Assembly: GCF_030345335.1 (NCBI RefSeq)
Contig: NZ_JAPVRC010000005.1
Coordinates: 224,561-288,560, forward strand
Origin: Halobacillus campisalis
GTDB taxonomy: Bacteria > Bacillota > Bacilli > Bacillales > Halobacillaceae
DNA length: 64,000 bases
Direction: 5' to 3'
In this document: positions 26,470 to 35,539 of the stretch, one piece after another
Numbering within the stretch: position 1 is the first letter of the stretch
Layout: every line of letters starts with the position of its first letter
Position numbers and translations under genes: made by a program
The notes under the pieces: generated by a model
Seen by the model: the letters and a program-made list of their open reading frames with translations, nothing else
What the model was told of the DNA's origin: nothing
The model's database searches: none

Positions 26470-27171
26470 TCATAAATATAAAATTTCCACGGAATAACCA
26501 ATGAAAAGGCCCGTTTCTACAACTCCTGGAAAAGATTTTAGTTGTTTCTCCATAGTATGAGGAATATCTGGGAATCTTACATCCAAGATTACATTTCCCG
26601 CTTCTGTAATGACAGGGCCATCTTTAGCAGCGGCCTTGCGCAAATGTACATAAGTCGGTTCACAGTGTTCGATCAATTGCTCTTCAACGAGATGGATCGC
26701 CCTCGGGTCCACTTCTATTGGAACTTCAGCTTTTTCCCCCAGTCTCGAAACAAATTTACTTTGATCAACAAGGATATACGTCTTAGGGGAGCTTGCTATG
26801 ACAAGCTTTTCCATGAACATTGCGCCTCCGCGCCCCTTGATCAGTCTTTTATTACTGTCCACTTCATCAGCTCCGTCAAACCCCCAATCAGGCTTGACTT
26901 CCGTCAATGAGGAAACAGGGATGCCATAATAGGCACATGTGAATGCAGCTTCTTTAGATGTCGGGACAGCTTTTACTTGCAGCTTTTCCCGGTTCACTCT
27001 TTCACCAATAGCCTTAATGGCCAGCATTGCTGTAGAACCGGATCCTACACCAATGACATCTCCATCTTTCACTTTAGAGCTTACGGCCTCCGCTAATTTT
27101 TCTTTTTCAGATCTATTAGATATGTCCCCGAAGTCAAGCGGAGATTCAAATAAAGGATTTTTCCATTTCAT
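26470..27171 (-). CDS. rpiA: Ribose-5-phosphate isomerase A
   Basis: Interconverts ribose-5-phosphate and ribulose-5-phosphate in the pentose phosphate pathway. The 233 residues contain the family motifs GVGSGSTA, DGADEVD with catalytic carboxylates, KGRGGAMFMEKL and the C-terminal GVVETGLF. The ATG at 27171 is preferred over an in-frame GTG nine bases upstream because AGAGG is 8 bases before the ATG. B. subtilis uses RpiB, but RpiA is common in other bacilli. It is monocistronic. Confidence 0.94.
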   Translation of the reverse strand: MKWKNPLFESPLDFGDISNRSEKEKLAEAVSSKVKDGDVIGVGSGSTAMLAIKAIGERVNREKLQVKAVPTSKEAAFTCAYYGIPVSSLTEVKPDWGFDGADEVDSNKRLIKGRGGAMFMEKLVIASSPKTYILVDQSKFVSRLGEKAEVPIEVDPRAIHLVEEQLIEHCEPTYVHLRKAAAKDGPVITEAGNVILDVRFPDIPHTMEKQLKSFPGVVETGLFIGYSVEILYL

Positions 27172-27287
27172 TTCTCTCACCTCTTAGTTGTTGTTATTCC
27201 CTAAACTGAGCAAATCAAGCCGGACCATCATTGAACCATTTGTTGAAGCATAGGATAGAAGAAAACGTTAAAAAAGCAGGTGGTCCT

Positions 27288-27368
27288 GTGAAAAAAGTCT
27301 ATAAAAAGCTGCTGATATTTTATCTAGTATTGATCCTTGCGTTTATTTGGGTACTCATGAGCAAATAG
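27288..27368 (+). CDS. Small single-pass membrane protein, 26 residues
   Basis: A GTG start with AGGTGG five bases upstream opens a 26-codon frame: KKVYKKL, then a hydrophobic stretch LIFYLVLILAFIWVLM, then SK and TAG. The basic N-terminus followed by about 16 hydrophobic residues predicts one membrane helix. Its stop codon lies inside the stem of a strong terminator, as expected for a short transcript. It is divergent from rpiA. I do not recognise a family name. Confidence 0.6.
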   Translation: MKKVYKKLLIFYLVLILAFIWVLMSK

Positions 27369-27399
27369 CCTTTACCTGAGGCCAGGTAAAGGCTATTTT
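27363..27399. terminator. Bidirectional terminator
   Basis: Stem aaatagcctttacctg / caggtaaaggctattt between the 26-residue gene and liaR. Confidence 0.88.
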
Positions 27400-28025
27400 G
27401 TAAGATTATGTTTGAACGCATAAATGACAGCCTGCGTCCGATCATGCACAGTTAATTTCCCTAGAATATTACTTACGTGCACTTTCACTGTTTTTAATGC
27501 AATAAAAAGTTCTTCAGAAATCTCCTGATTCGTTTTCCCTTCCGTCATCAGCAATAAAATTTCCTTCTCACGTGCAGTTAACTGATCGTGAAGAGGCGCA
27601 TCAGACCCTGTCCTCATTTTATTCATAATCTTTCCGGTAACTTCAGGCTCCAGAATCGATTGGCCATCATACGTTTGCCTGATCGCTCGTGCGATCTCTT
27701 CAGCTTTTGATGTTTTCAGCATATAGCTCGTGGCCCCTGCTTCCAGTGCCGGATATACCTTTTCATCATCTAAAAAGCTTGTAACAATAATGATCTTAGC
27801 TTCTGGCCATCGCTCAATAATCTGTCTCGTCGCTTCGATCCCATCCATTTTTTTCATGACAAGATCCATCAGGATGATATCCGGTCGATGCGACAAGGCC
27901 AGGTCCACAGCTTCTCCCCCATCATTTGCTTCAGCAATTACGTCAATATCGTTTTGAGAAGATAAATAAGCGGATACCCCGATACGAACCATTTCATGAT
28001 CATCAGCGAACAGTACTTTAATCAA
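27393..28025 (-). CDS. liaR: LiaR-type response regulator (NarL family)
   Basis: Response regulator of 210 residues: receiver domain with D8-D9, phospho-acceptor D54 (ILMDLVM) and K104 region, and a LuxR-type HTH (about 143-205, LTAREKEILLLMTEGKTNQE). Last gene of liaFSR; its start overlaps the liaS stop by 8 bases. In B. subtilis it activates liaIH in response to lipid II-interfering antibiotics. The order liaI-liaH-liaF-liaS-liaR here is the same, with liaG absent. Confidence 0.93.
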   Translation of the reverse strand: MIKVLFADDHEMVRIGVSAYLSSQNDIDVIAEANDGGEAVDLALSHRPDIILMDLVMKKMDGIEATRQIIERWPEAKIIIVTSFLDDEKVYPALEAGATSYMLKTSKAEEIARAIRQTYDGQSILEPEVTGKIMNKMRTGSDAPLHDQLTAREKEILLLMTEGKTNQEISEELFIALKTVKVHVSNILGKLTVHDRTQAVIYAFKHNLTK

Positions 28026-29064
28026 TATGGCCGCCCCCTTTCAATAAAATCGGAACTTTCACTTCAAGTCTCGTTCCTTCGCCTTCTAAACTTACTACTT
28101 TAAGCGTGCCTCCAATTTCGATGGCTCGTTCCTTCATATTTTGCATGCCGTAAGAGCTGGCTTTCGCTTCTTCCACGTCAAAACCGATACCATCATCAAC
28201 AATCCTTAGAATGATATACCCGTCTCTCCTGATCAGCATAACCTGGAGCGACTCTGCTTTGGCATGTCTTAATGTATTGGATACGGCCTCTTGTAAAATT
28301 CTGAACAGCTGATCTTCAATTCCTTTATCGAGGGTCAATGGCTCAACAGTCCAATCCACTTGCATCGGAACCTTCTGAGTTAGTTCTGCAAGTAATTCCT
28401 CAGATCCTTCTGATAAAGACTTCCCTTTCAGTGCTACAGGTCTCAAATGTAATAAGAGAGCCCGCATTTCCAATTGGGATTGATGGACCATATTTTCAAC
28501 CATAGCTAGTTGATTTTTCAAGTCTCCATTCTCTTCTATAGACTTATTTTCATTAATAGCAGACATGAGCATTGAAGCTGCAAACAACTGTTGACTCACT
28601 GAATCATGTAATTCCCTGGCGAGACGGTTCCTCTCTTGAATAACTACCTCTTGAAGACTTTTTTCACGTTCTTTGGCCCTCTCGGTTGCAAGGCGCTGAG
28701 CGGTTTCAGCCTGCTCAGAAAATTTGTCTTCGATTTGCTTCATTTTCTCTTCAATGAGCGAAAATTCTTTTCTCGATTCGGTTTCGTTCAACACCGAATT
28801 TCCTTTCGTAATCGCATCCAGCTGATGTTCGATATAATGGAATTTCCGTGAATCGATCCATGCTTGGCCCCCGCCCAGTATGACACCCGCACTTACGCTC
28901 ATCACCAACACAAAAATGATATAGGGTAAATCAAGTATTTCAAGCGTCCACAATTTTGACCAATTTTGCAGGGGAAAAGCGAAGAACGTAACTGTAATTA
29001 AAAGTACAGCAAGGACAATAATTAAAAGTACGTTGACAACGATTTGCTTTTGCCACCTGCTCAT
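28018..29064 (-). CDS. liaS: LiaS-type sensor histidine kinase (NarL-family partner)
   Basis: Membrane kinase of 348 residues with two membrane helices (about 8-30 and 46-66) separated by a very short extracellular loop, the intramembrane-sensing layout. A coiled linker (about 90-145) leads to the HisKA_3 motif ERNRLARELHDSVSQQL (His153) and an HATPase domain with DDGIGFD and GMQNMKERA. It overlaps liaF by ATGA and liaR by 8 bases, so the three are translationally coupled. Confidence 0.92.
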   Translation of the reverse strand: MSRWQKQIVVNVLLIIVLAVLLITVTFFAFPLQNWSKLWTLEILDLPYIIFVLVMSVSAGVILGGGQAWIDSRKFHYIEHQLDAITKGNSVLNETESRKEFSLIEEKMKQIEDKFSEQAETAQRLATERAKEREKSLQEVVIQERNRLARELHDSVSQQLFAASMLMSAINENKSIEENGDLKNQLAMVENMVHQSQLEMRALLLHLRPVALKGKSLSEGSEELLAELTQKVPMQVDWTVEPLTLDKGIEDQLFRILQEAVSNTLRHAKAESLQVMLIRRDGYIILRIVDDGIGFDVEEAKASSYGMQNMKERAIEIGGTLKVVSLEGEGTRLEVKVPILLKGGGHID

Positions 29065-29777
29065 ATGCGCTTCACCTCAAGATCACCAGACAAAATGGAG
29101 GTGATGATCTTCACCCGGGGCTTTTTCACCGCGTAATCTGGAGTCTTGTAGTCGATGACTTGATTCATCAATTTTCTATTTCTGAACTGAAAAATGGCTG
29201 CACGGCCAAAGATAGCACTATGTTGAATGGAAACCTCCACTTCGTAAGGAACATAGATATTGACATCACCAATGAAATGCCGGATTGAAATAACGGCTTC
29301 ATCCTGTGGCAGTACAGTATTGCTCAAGTCGACTACCCGATCTCCAAACCCACCTTGGACATTGATATCCCGCCATTTATACGACCTTTCAGGAGTAGAT
29401 TCATCCCCGAAGAACTTCTGCTTTACAATAGGATCAAGCTCTGACTCAGGAATATCTTCATAGAATACTGGCTCTATTCGTTCTGGTTCATTTTTTGATC
29501 GATAATAATGTCGGATCAGAAGCACAAGCACAGCGATGATAAGAAAGCGAACAGCCATCATGTTAATGACCGTAACAAATAAACTGACAGCCCCGATCCA
29601 GAATACAATTTTCCATATTAATTTTTTATAATTTTTCCACCCAAAGTAAAGGAGCACACCGGAAAAAATCACGGAAAATATCAAACCACCATTAAAAAAA
29701 GCAACTTCCAGCACGAGGAGGGCAGCACCTATGAGTAAAATAATATTTACTGTATCTGTAGACATTCTCTTAAACAT
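29061..29777 (-). CDS. liaF: LiaF-type negative regulator of LiaRS
   Basis: Membrane protein of 238 residues: four to five hydrophobic segments in the first 90 residues and a C-terminal soluble LiaF domain (about 130-238; AVISIRHFIGDVNIYVPYEVE). In B. subtilis LiaF keeps LiaS in the inactive state in the absence of envelope stress. It is the first gene of the liaFSR block, about 200 bp downstream of liaH. It overlaps liaS by ATGA. Confidence 0.9.
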   Translation of the reverse strand: MFKRMSTDTVNIILLIGAALLVLEVAFFNGGLIFSVIFSGVLLYFGWKNYKKLIWKIVFWIGAVSLFVTVINMMAVRFLIIAVLVLLIRHYYRSKNEPERIEPVFYEDIPESELDPIVKQKFFGDESTPERSYKWRDINVQGGFGDRVVDLSNTVLPQDEAVISIRHFIGDVNIYVPYEVEVSIQHSAIFGRAAIFQFRNRKLMNQVIDYKTPDYAVKKPRVKIITSILSGDLEVKRI

Positions 29778-29930
29778 AAGATGCTCCCCCCTTTCTAAGA
29801 TGCTTGCTCTCTTTTAGTGATACTAAGTGTATCAACTATATGTAAAAGCTATATTAAACGATTCTATAGATTCTCATTGATATGACAGCTATCCGCAACA
29901 CTCTCATTTCTGTGATTTAACAGAAACTAT

Positions 29931-29964
29931 GATAAAAAGCGCAGACTTCACTGCGCCTTTTATC
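29931..29964 (-). terminator. Terminator downstream of liaH
   Basis: Stem gataaaaggcgcag / ctgcgctttttatc on the minus strand. Its position between liaH and liaF would make liaIH the strongly induced part and allow limited read-through to liaFSR, as described in B. subtilis. Confidence 0.75.
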
Positions 29965-29977
29965 ATACCATTTTTTA

Positions 29978-30619
29978 TTACGGGGTCGTAACCTTCTCTT
30001 CCTTCTTCATATCCTTCTCAAGCTGCGCCACTTTACTATCGAACGTATTGCGGTAGTAAGAACTATTTACTTTGTATTCCAAGTTTTCAATATACCTATC
30101 GATCTCCGCAAATTTAGAATATGGCTTGTCCGCTGTATCTTCGATTACTTGATCCATACGGTGGTGGGCTCTTGCTATATTTTCTCGTCCCATTACCTCC
30201 ATACGCTTTAGGTGCATATCCTTCAATTTATGCTTCATTTCCTCATATTTTCTTTCCAATGTTTCCAGCTGCTCGATAGATTCAAGGCGGGAAACCTTCA
30301 GCCTTTCCGCTCGTGACTCATATTCCTGCTGTTCTTTTACAGCGAATTCATACATTGAATCTTCACCCGCTTGCTGAGCTATCTCTGCTTGGTGTCTGCG
30401 TTTTGCAGCCATGTCCTCAGATTTCTGATATTCACGAGCAAATTCATCTTTCAAGCGATATTGGCGTTCTACAAGCTTACGAACTTTCTCTGTTTCTTTT
30501 TCACTTTCCCGCAAATATTGATTCAGCATTGCTATCGGGTTTTTCTTTTCTTTTTGATCCAATGCTTCATGGAAATCCGCTGAAATTGAATCTTTTAATC
30601 GTGTAAATAAGTTAGCCAT
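29978..30619 (-). CDS. liaH: LiaH, PspA/IM30-family membrane-stress protein
   Basis: Phage-shock-protein A homologue of 213 residues. It begins with an amphipathic helix (MANLFTRLKDSISADFHEAL) followed by long charged coiled-coil helices (about 30-190). It forms oligomers that bind the membrane inner face under envelope stress in characterised relatives. It is encoded 16 bases after liaI and is the main LiaR-induced product. The C-terminus ends in EKVTTP. Confidence 0.92.
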   Translation of the reverse strand: MANLFTRLKDSISADFHEALDQKEKKNPIAMLNQYLRESEKETEKVRKLVERQYRLKDEFAREYQKSEDMAAKRRHQAEIAQQAGEDSMYEFAVKEQQEYESRAERLKVSRLESIEQLETLERKYEEMKHKLKDMHLKRMEVMGRENIARAHHRMDQVIEDTADKPYSKFAEIDRYIENLEYKVNSSYYRNTFDSKVAQLEKDMKKEEKVTTP

Positions 30620-30635
30620 TTTAAACTCTCCTTTA

Positions 30636-30983
30636 TTATTTGTTCAATTCTGCCCATTGTTTTTCAAAATTAGTGAACGGATCATTTGATTGCACTTGCG
30701 TATCTTCCGCTTTAGTGCTTGTCCAGTTTTTATAGATCCAATAAATCGCATAAGCTGCAGCCAGTCCGACAACGGCATAAATATTAGATACCGCCACGCT
30801 TAAGATAATCAAACCGAGGATGACCCAGCCAATCTTTCCGGCAGTTGATTCGCTTTTAGTAAATTGTTTAAATACTACATAAAGCAGCCAGACGCTGACT
30901 CCAAGCAGAATCATCGGCCCTAAATTTGCTAGAAGAACTGCAAGGGCAATGAGAGCCGCTACAAAAAGCAAAAATTTCTTCAT
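30636..30983 (-). CDS. liaI: LiaI-like small membrane protein
   Basis: Membrane protein of 115 residues with two pairs of hydrophobic segments (about 4-40 and 52-86) and a charged C-terminal tail ending FEKQWAELNK. In B. subtilis LiaI anchors LiaH at the membrane. It is the first gene of the liaIH transcript, with AAGGAGGG in front of the ATG. The protein is short and hydrophobic, so the name leans on its position before liaH. Confidence 0.85.
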   Translation of the reverse strand: MKKFLLFVAALIALAVLLANLGPMILLGVSVWLLYVVFKQFTKSESTAGKIGWVILGLIILSVAVSNIYAVVGLAAAYAIYWIYKNWTSTKAEDTQVQSNDPFTNFEKQWAELNK

Positions 30984-31065
30984 TTCATGTTTCCCTCCTT
31001 ATCTATTTCCTGATTCAATCATATCGAGATCGTAGATTTTCCATAATGAGCCTGAGATATATTTT

Positions 31066-31076
31066 AGACTAGGTCT
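31066..31076 (-). promoter_or_regulatory. Candidate LiaR operator and liaI promoter
   Basis: The inverted repeat agactaggtct lies about 85 bp before liaI. On the minus strand a possible -10 (cattat) starts 17 bases after a hexamer (tagtct) that overlaps the repeat, so the -35 is poor, as expected for an activator-dependent promoter. The match to LiaR/VraR sites is by general form only. Confidence 0.45.
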
Positions 31077-31123
31077 GGAGGCGTATAAGGATGTCGAACT
31101 TTTGATGATCATGCTTTGAACAT

Positions 31124-31164
31124 AAAAAAAGGCCTGAAATCAGCCGTTCTGATTTCAGACCTTC
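31124..31164 (-). terminator. Terminator of the M24 peptidase gene
   Basis: On the minus strand, stem aggtctgaaatca / tgatttcaggcct followed by T7, directly after the peptidase stop. Confidence 0.9.
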
Positions 31165-31169
31165 CCTCC

Positions 31170-32270
31170 TTACTGGACGATGTTAAGTTTTGTAGGTGTT
31201 TTTGTGAGTGTTTCACAGCCGCTTTCTGTAACGAGCACGTCATCTTCTATTCTGACCCCGCCTATGTTCGGGTCATAAATGCCAGGTTCAATCGTATAAG
31301 TCATTCCTTCTTTTAACACTCCATCATTTAAATGACTCATTGATGGGAACTCGTGAACGTTGATTCCGAGACCATGACCAATTCGATGTGGAAATAAATG
31401 ACCGTATCCTGCTTTTGTGATAACCTCTCTGGCTGCTGAATCAAGGTCCCCGATCCGTGTACCTGGCTTACTTATGGCTAAAGAAGCTTCAAGAGCTTGT
31501 TTAACCGTTTCATAAATAGCCTGCTGTTCATCAGTAATCGCCTGATAAGCAAACGTTCTAGTAATATCTGACGTGTACCCTTTCCAAACGACCCCTAAGT
31601 CAAAGAGGACAAAGTCTCCCTTCTTAAGTTTCCGGTCGCCAGGATTGCCATGGGGGTGGCCTGATTTTTCACCGAATAGAACCATTGTGGAAAAAGACAT
31701 GGCGCTTACACCTTTTTTCTTAAGTTCATACTCAATGGAAGCCAGCACCTCCATTTCTGTAACTCCTTCTTTTAAAGCTTCTAACCCGGCTTGAACACCA
31801 TAATCAGCTAATTGTGCAGCTTCACGGATATAATCTATTTCTTGCTGGTCTTTGACTACACGCATGTCGTTCAGCTGTGCTTCCAAGTCTGCCACTGATG
31901 CTCCTGAGAAGAGGTTTAAGAAAGATTCACTGCGGCCATAAGAAAGCACCTGCTTTTCAATTCCTGCTTTATGCACGTGTTTTATATTGATTTCATTTAA
32001 TTTATCACCAATAAGAGTCCAGGGGTCTTCATGATCTGAGTAACCAATCACGTCATAAGACCATCCTGAATCCCGGAGCTGCTCCTCCTCCATTTTCGGC
32101 AGGACTGCAATGGGATGATGCTCCTGGAATACTAGCAGACCTAACAGCCGCTCATGCGGGTCTGTCAAAAATCCGGTCAAGTAGAAAAAGTTCTCGGGAG
32201 AATTTAAAAAGGCAACCTCTATGTCCTGATTTTTCAAGTATGTAGAAAGTATATTCAAACGTTGTTCCAT
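31170..32270 (-). CDS. M24-family Xaa-Pro dipeptidase/aminopeptidase
   Basis: Cytoplasmic metallopeptidase of 366 residues that cleaves bonds next to proline. The creatinase-type N-domain (about 1-125) is followed by the pita-bread domain. Metal ligands are visible in LFDLGVVWKGYTSDITRTFA (two Asp), HRIGHGLGINVHEFP (His), YTIEPGIY (Glu) and VRIEDDVLV (Glu). The start at 32270 follows GAGGAG at about 7 bases. PepQ, YkvY and YqhT are all of this type, so I give no symbol. Confidence 0.88.
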   Translation of the reverse strand: MEQRLNILSTYLKNQDIEVAFLNSPENFFYLTGFLTDPHERLLGLLVFQEHHPIAVLPKMEEEQLRDSGWSYDVIGYSDHEDPWTLIGDKLNEINIKHVHKAGIEKQVLSYGRSESFLNLFSGASVADLEAQLNDMRVVKDQQEIDYIREAAQLADYGVQAGLEALKEGVTEMEVLASIEYELKKKGVSAMSFSTMVLFGEKSGHPHGNPGDRKLKKGDFVLFDLGVVWKGYTSDITRTFAYQAITDEQQAIYETVKQALEASLAISKPGTRIGDLDSAAREVITKAGYGHLFPHRIGHGLGINVHEFPSMSHLNDGVLKEGMTYTIEPGIYDPNIGGVRIEDDVLVTESGCETLTKTPTKLNIVQ

Positions 32271-32421
32271 AATATCTCTCCTCTTCATTTCACCATGATT
32301 ACCTTCATCATATAGGAAAAATCCATTCTTTCCAAAGGAATGTAAGCCGGTTCTTGTATTTCTTTTAATCCAATGTTTTTGTATAATAGCGGGAGATGAA
32401 CTATATTTGGGGGTTATTTTT

Positions 32422-32820
32422 TTGGATCGAACGAGATTTTTTGTACGGGTATCAGCTATTTACGCATTAATCGGTTCATTTATGGGGTCCCACATGGCTG
32501 GGGGCGGAGGCTCCCAGCTTAGTGCCGTGCACGCTCATATTCTAGTCGTCGGCTGGTTATCCCTTTTCGCTTTTGCGATTTTTTATAAAGTATTTTCTAT
32601 TCCAAAAACATCTAAACTGGCCTCCTTTCATGTATGGAGCTCTTTTATCGGAGTCTTTGGGCTGACTACAGGAATGTGGCTTTATAATACACAACCTATC
32701 GAAGGCATTGAAACGCTCAACCTAATCTTTTTTATCGTCGGCGGTACCATTTTGCTCATCGCCTTCGTCTGTTTCGCAATTATGGCCTTCGTCCACGGCA
32801 AATTCATATCAGAAGAATAA
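32422..32820 (+). CDS. Four-helix membrane protein with AHAH motif (haem-copper oxidase subunit I-like)
   Basis: Integral membrane protein of 132 residues with four hydrophobic segments. SQLSAVHAHILVVGWLSLFA places two histidines one residue apart in the second helix, resembling a haem- or metal-binding pattern of oxidase subunit I. Such short relatives are usually annotated loosely as cytochrome oxidase-like; no other oxidase gene is near, and catalysis is unlikely at this size. Start is uncertain: TTG at 32422 with GGGGGT upstream is preferred over TTG at 32407. Confidence 0.65.
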   Translation: MDRTRFFVRVSAIYALIGSFMGSHMAGGGGSQLSAVHAHILVVGWLSLFAFAIFYKVFSIPKTSKLASFHVWSSFIGVFGLTTGMWLYNTQPIEGIETLNLIFFIVGGTILLIAFVCFAIMAFVHGKFISEE

Positions 32821-32822
32821 AC

Positions 32823-32852
32823 AAAAACGCCGGTCAACCTCCGGCGTTTTTG
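32823..32852. terminator. Bidirectional terminator
   Basis: Stem aaaaacgccgg / ccggcgttttt between convergent genes. Confidence 0.9.
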
Positions 32853-32854
32853 TA

Positions 32855-33907
32855 TTATGGCCGAAACATGACGAGCTGATCATCTTGCTCCTCTGGATTT
32901 CCACGACCATCCGTATTGTTAGTAATAAAATAAAGAGAACCATCCACTTCCACAACATCTCTTACACGCCCGAACCCTTCAGCTTCCGTTTCTGAATTTT
33001 GCCCATCCATATCAAGAGAATAAAGAGCTCGACCAGTCAAGGCTGCTACAAATATGGAATCTTCATAAACGGTGATTCCTGAAGGTGCCCACGTGTTATT
33101 TCCAGTTTGAAAAAGCGGTTGCTGCATCCCTTCTTTTGAGTCATCACCAACAATGTCAGGCCAGCCATAATTTTGACCGGGCTCTATTAGGTTGATTTCA
33201 TCGTGGTTGGTCGGTCCATGCTCAGAAGCGAACATCTCCCCATCATTATTCCACGTCATCCCTTGTGGGTTTCTATGACCGTAACTATACATATAGGAAG
33301 TTTCCTCGGGATTGTCTTCCGGAATGTCCCCATCCAGCTCCAATCTTAAGATCTTCCCTGCTAAACTGTTTTGATCCTGAGCTAAGCTTTCTTCCTGAGC
33401 ATCCCCCGTCGTTACATATAGCTTTTCATCCGGTCCAATGGCTATCCTTCCGCCATTATGAAAATTACTGCCAGGTATCTCTTCCAATAGAGACTCTTGT
33501 TCTATCCATCGTCCTCCTTCATACTCCAGAACGACGACACGGTTCATTGTCCGCCCGCCATCCTCATAAGTATGGTAAGCGTAAGCCTGTTGATTCGACG
33601 AAAAATCAGGATGAAGCTTGAGGCCAAGCAGCCCACCTTCCCCAACCTGAGTAATTTCTCTTTCTGTCTCGACCGATTGTCTTTCGACTTGTCCATCTAC
33701 TACAAGTGCGATCGTCCCTTCACGCTCACTTATAAAAAAACTTCCTTCATCATGTTCAATATCCCACGGAGACTCTAAATCAACTGCCACCTCAGTGAAG
33801 TCTCGACTTTGATCCACCCCGTTATTTCTTTGTTCCTCTCCGGGCTGACAAGCGGCTGTCATAAAAACCAGCATGAAAAATCCAAGCACTTTCAATATGG
33901 AAATCAC
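32855..33907 (-). CDS. PQQ-dependent sugar dehydrogenase-type lipoprotein
   Basis: Predicted surface lipoprotein of 350 residues. The signal peptide ends with lipobox TAAC (Cys20). The rest is a six-bladed propeller of the soluble glucose/sorbosone dehydrogenase family: SPWDIE, GLLGLKLHPDF, NFHNGGRIAIGPDEKLYVTTGD, YSYGHRNPQGM and SEHGPTNHDEINLI. The family usually needs PQQ, though many bacillary members have unknown activity. Start codon is uncertain: GTG at 33907 is used here, TTG at 33895 is possible. Confidence 0.8.
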   Translation of the reverse strand: MISILKVLGFFMLVFMTAACQPGEEQRNNGVDQSRDFTEVAVDLESPWDIEHDEGSFFISEREGTIALVVDGQVERQSVETEREITQVGEGGLLGLKLHPDFSSNQQAYAYHTYEDGGRTMNRVVVLEYEGGRWIEQESLLEEIPGSNFHNGGRIAIGPDEKLYVTTGDAQEESLAQDQNSLAGKILRLELDGDIPEDNPEETSYMYSYGHRNPQGMTWNNDGEMFASEHGPTNHDEINLIEPGQNYGWPDIVGDDSKEGMQQPLFQTGNNTWAPSGITVYEDSIFVAALTGRALYSLDMDGQNSETEAEGFGRVRDVVEVDGSLYFITNNTDGRGNPEEQDDQLVMFRP

Positions 33908-33956
33908 CCACTTATTTATAAGTTATTAGTAGTTTATCAAGTTTTGAACCGCCTGC

Positions 33957-33998
33957 AAAAAGAAAGCTGCACCTTAAGGGAAGGAACAGCTTTCTTTT
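33957..33998 (-). terminator. Terminator of the OFA transporter gene
   Basis: Stem aaaagaaagctg / cagctttctttt with a 17-nt loop, between the transporter and the lipoprotein gene. Confidence 0.8.
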
Positions 33999-34066
33999 GG
34001 ACCATACAGTCCAGTTGATTCAGACCCGTGATAGAGTCTAACAGCTATTTAGTTATTCAACCTAAA

Positions 34067-35323
34067 TCAGCTGGCTTGTGCCTTTTTCATATCAGATTGT
34101 TTTTTCCTGACATCCACTTTAGTCAGGATAGATACGACAAGAGCGATGGCAAACAAACCGGAGAAGTAAATGAGACTGCTTGAATAACTTCCGGTTACAT
34201 CATTCATGATCGCGGCAAATTGAGGACCAGCAAGACCTGCAGCTGCCCAGGCCGTCAAAATATAACCGTGGATCGCCCCAAGTTCCTTTGTACCGAATAA
34301 GTCTCCTATAAAGGCAGGAAGAGTAGCAAATCCTCCCCCATAGCATGTATAAATCACCCCGAAAAATATGACAAACAGAGCGACTGAACTAGTCATAGGC
34401 AAGAAAATGAATAAAGGAATCTGTAATGCAAAAAAGATAATATACGTATTTGAGCGGCCGATGTAATCGGAAGCCGAAGCCCACCCGATCCGTCCGAGTC
34501 CATTGAATACTCCCATGATTCCTACAAGTGTCGCTGCAGCAGCCGTACTCATTCCTACACTATTTTCCGCAAGCGGCTTCGCTGCAGAAATCACGGCAAT
34601 GCCACACGTAATATTTATGAACAACATAATCCATAAGTAATAGAAACGCTTCGTTTTCACCGCTTCTTTAGCACGTAAATTTGCTAAATCCTGAGATTCT
34701 ACGTCTTTATTTTCTTCTGGGTTATACCCTTTTGGCGTCCAACCTTCAGGAGGCCTCGATAAGTATAAAGAAGATAATATCATTATAGCAAAATAACTTG
34801 CTCCCAATATAAAGAAAGTCATAGCTATACCAGTTGAACCAATCAGCCAATCCATGACAGGACTAGCTATGGCCGCGGCAAAACCAAATCCCATGATGGC
34901 CATTCCTGTCGCAAGACCCCTCCGGTCCGGGAACCACTTGACGAGTGTAGACACCGGAGCTATATAGCCTACTCCTAAGCCAATTCCTCCTAATACTCCA
35001 TAAAAAAAGTATAACGCCCATAAAGATTCCAATTGAATGGCAAAACCTGAGCCGAATACTCCCACACCGAAAAAGACAGCGGCAGTGATCCCTGCAACTC
35101 TAGGTCCATATTTTTCTACAAACCAGCCTAGAAACGCAGCCGATAAACCTAAGAATAAAATGGCAATACTGAATGTTAGCTGAACTTGCTGAGATGACCA
35201 GCCAAACTCTTCTCCAAGAGGGCCAGTGAAATTACTCCAAGCGTACACTGAACCAATCGAAATATGTATACCGACCGCGCCGAGCGCAATTAACCAGCGA
35301 TTTTTCACTTTTCTCTCCGACAT
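34067..35323 (-). CDS. OFA-family MFS transporter (oxalate/formate antiporter-like)
   Basis: Twelve-helix major facilitator protein of 418 residues. GAVGIHISIGSVYAWSNFTG (residues 15-34) and the KWFPDRRGLATGMAIMGFGF loop are hallmark OFA stretches. Members carry oxalate, formate, lactate or pyruvate; the substrate here cannot be inferred. It stands alone with its own terminator and an AGGAGG site. The C-terminal tail is short and basic. Confidence 0.85.
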   Translation of the reverse strand: MSERKVKNRWLIALGAVGIHISIGSVYAWSNFTGPLGEEFGWSSQQVQLTFSIAILFLGLSAAFLGWFVEKYGPRVAGITAAVFFGVGVFGSGFAIQLESLWALYFFYGVLGGIGLGVGYIAPVSTLVKWFPDRRGLATGMAIMGFGFAAAIASPVMDWLIGSTGIAMTFFILGASYFAIMILSSLYLSRPPEGWTPKGYNPEENKDVESQDLANLRAKEAVKTKRFYYLWIMLFINITCGIAVISAAKPLAENSVGMSTAAAATLVGIMGVFNGLGRIGWASASDYIGRSNTYIIFFALQIPLFIFLPMTSSVALFVIFFGVIYTCYGGGFATLPAFIGDLFGTKELGAIHGYILTAWAAAGLAGPQFAAIMNDVTGSYSSSLIYFSGLFAIALVVSILTKVDVRKKQSDMKKAQAS

Positions 35324-35419
35324 AGGCTAACCTCCTAATTCATTTTGATCATTTTGATCGTATGATTAAACATAACCCGAATCGTATGTGTTAAAACTTT
35401 CTAATATAGTAATTTTTCT

Positions 35420-35466
35420 TCAAAACAAAAGAAGCGCTCTCCTAAAATACTTAAGAACAGCGCTTC
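35420..35466 (-). terminator. Terminator of the nuclease-helicase gene
   Basis: Stem gaagcgct / agcgcttc extended by ttct / agga pairs, followed by a T-rich tract on the minus strand. Confidence 0.8.
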
Positions 35467-35539
35467 GAACAGTAGTATAAATACGACAAAATATTTTATT
35501 ATTTCCCAGGAAATGATCTTTTTTAAGTGTATTTCCCTC

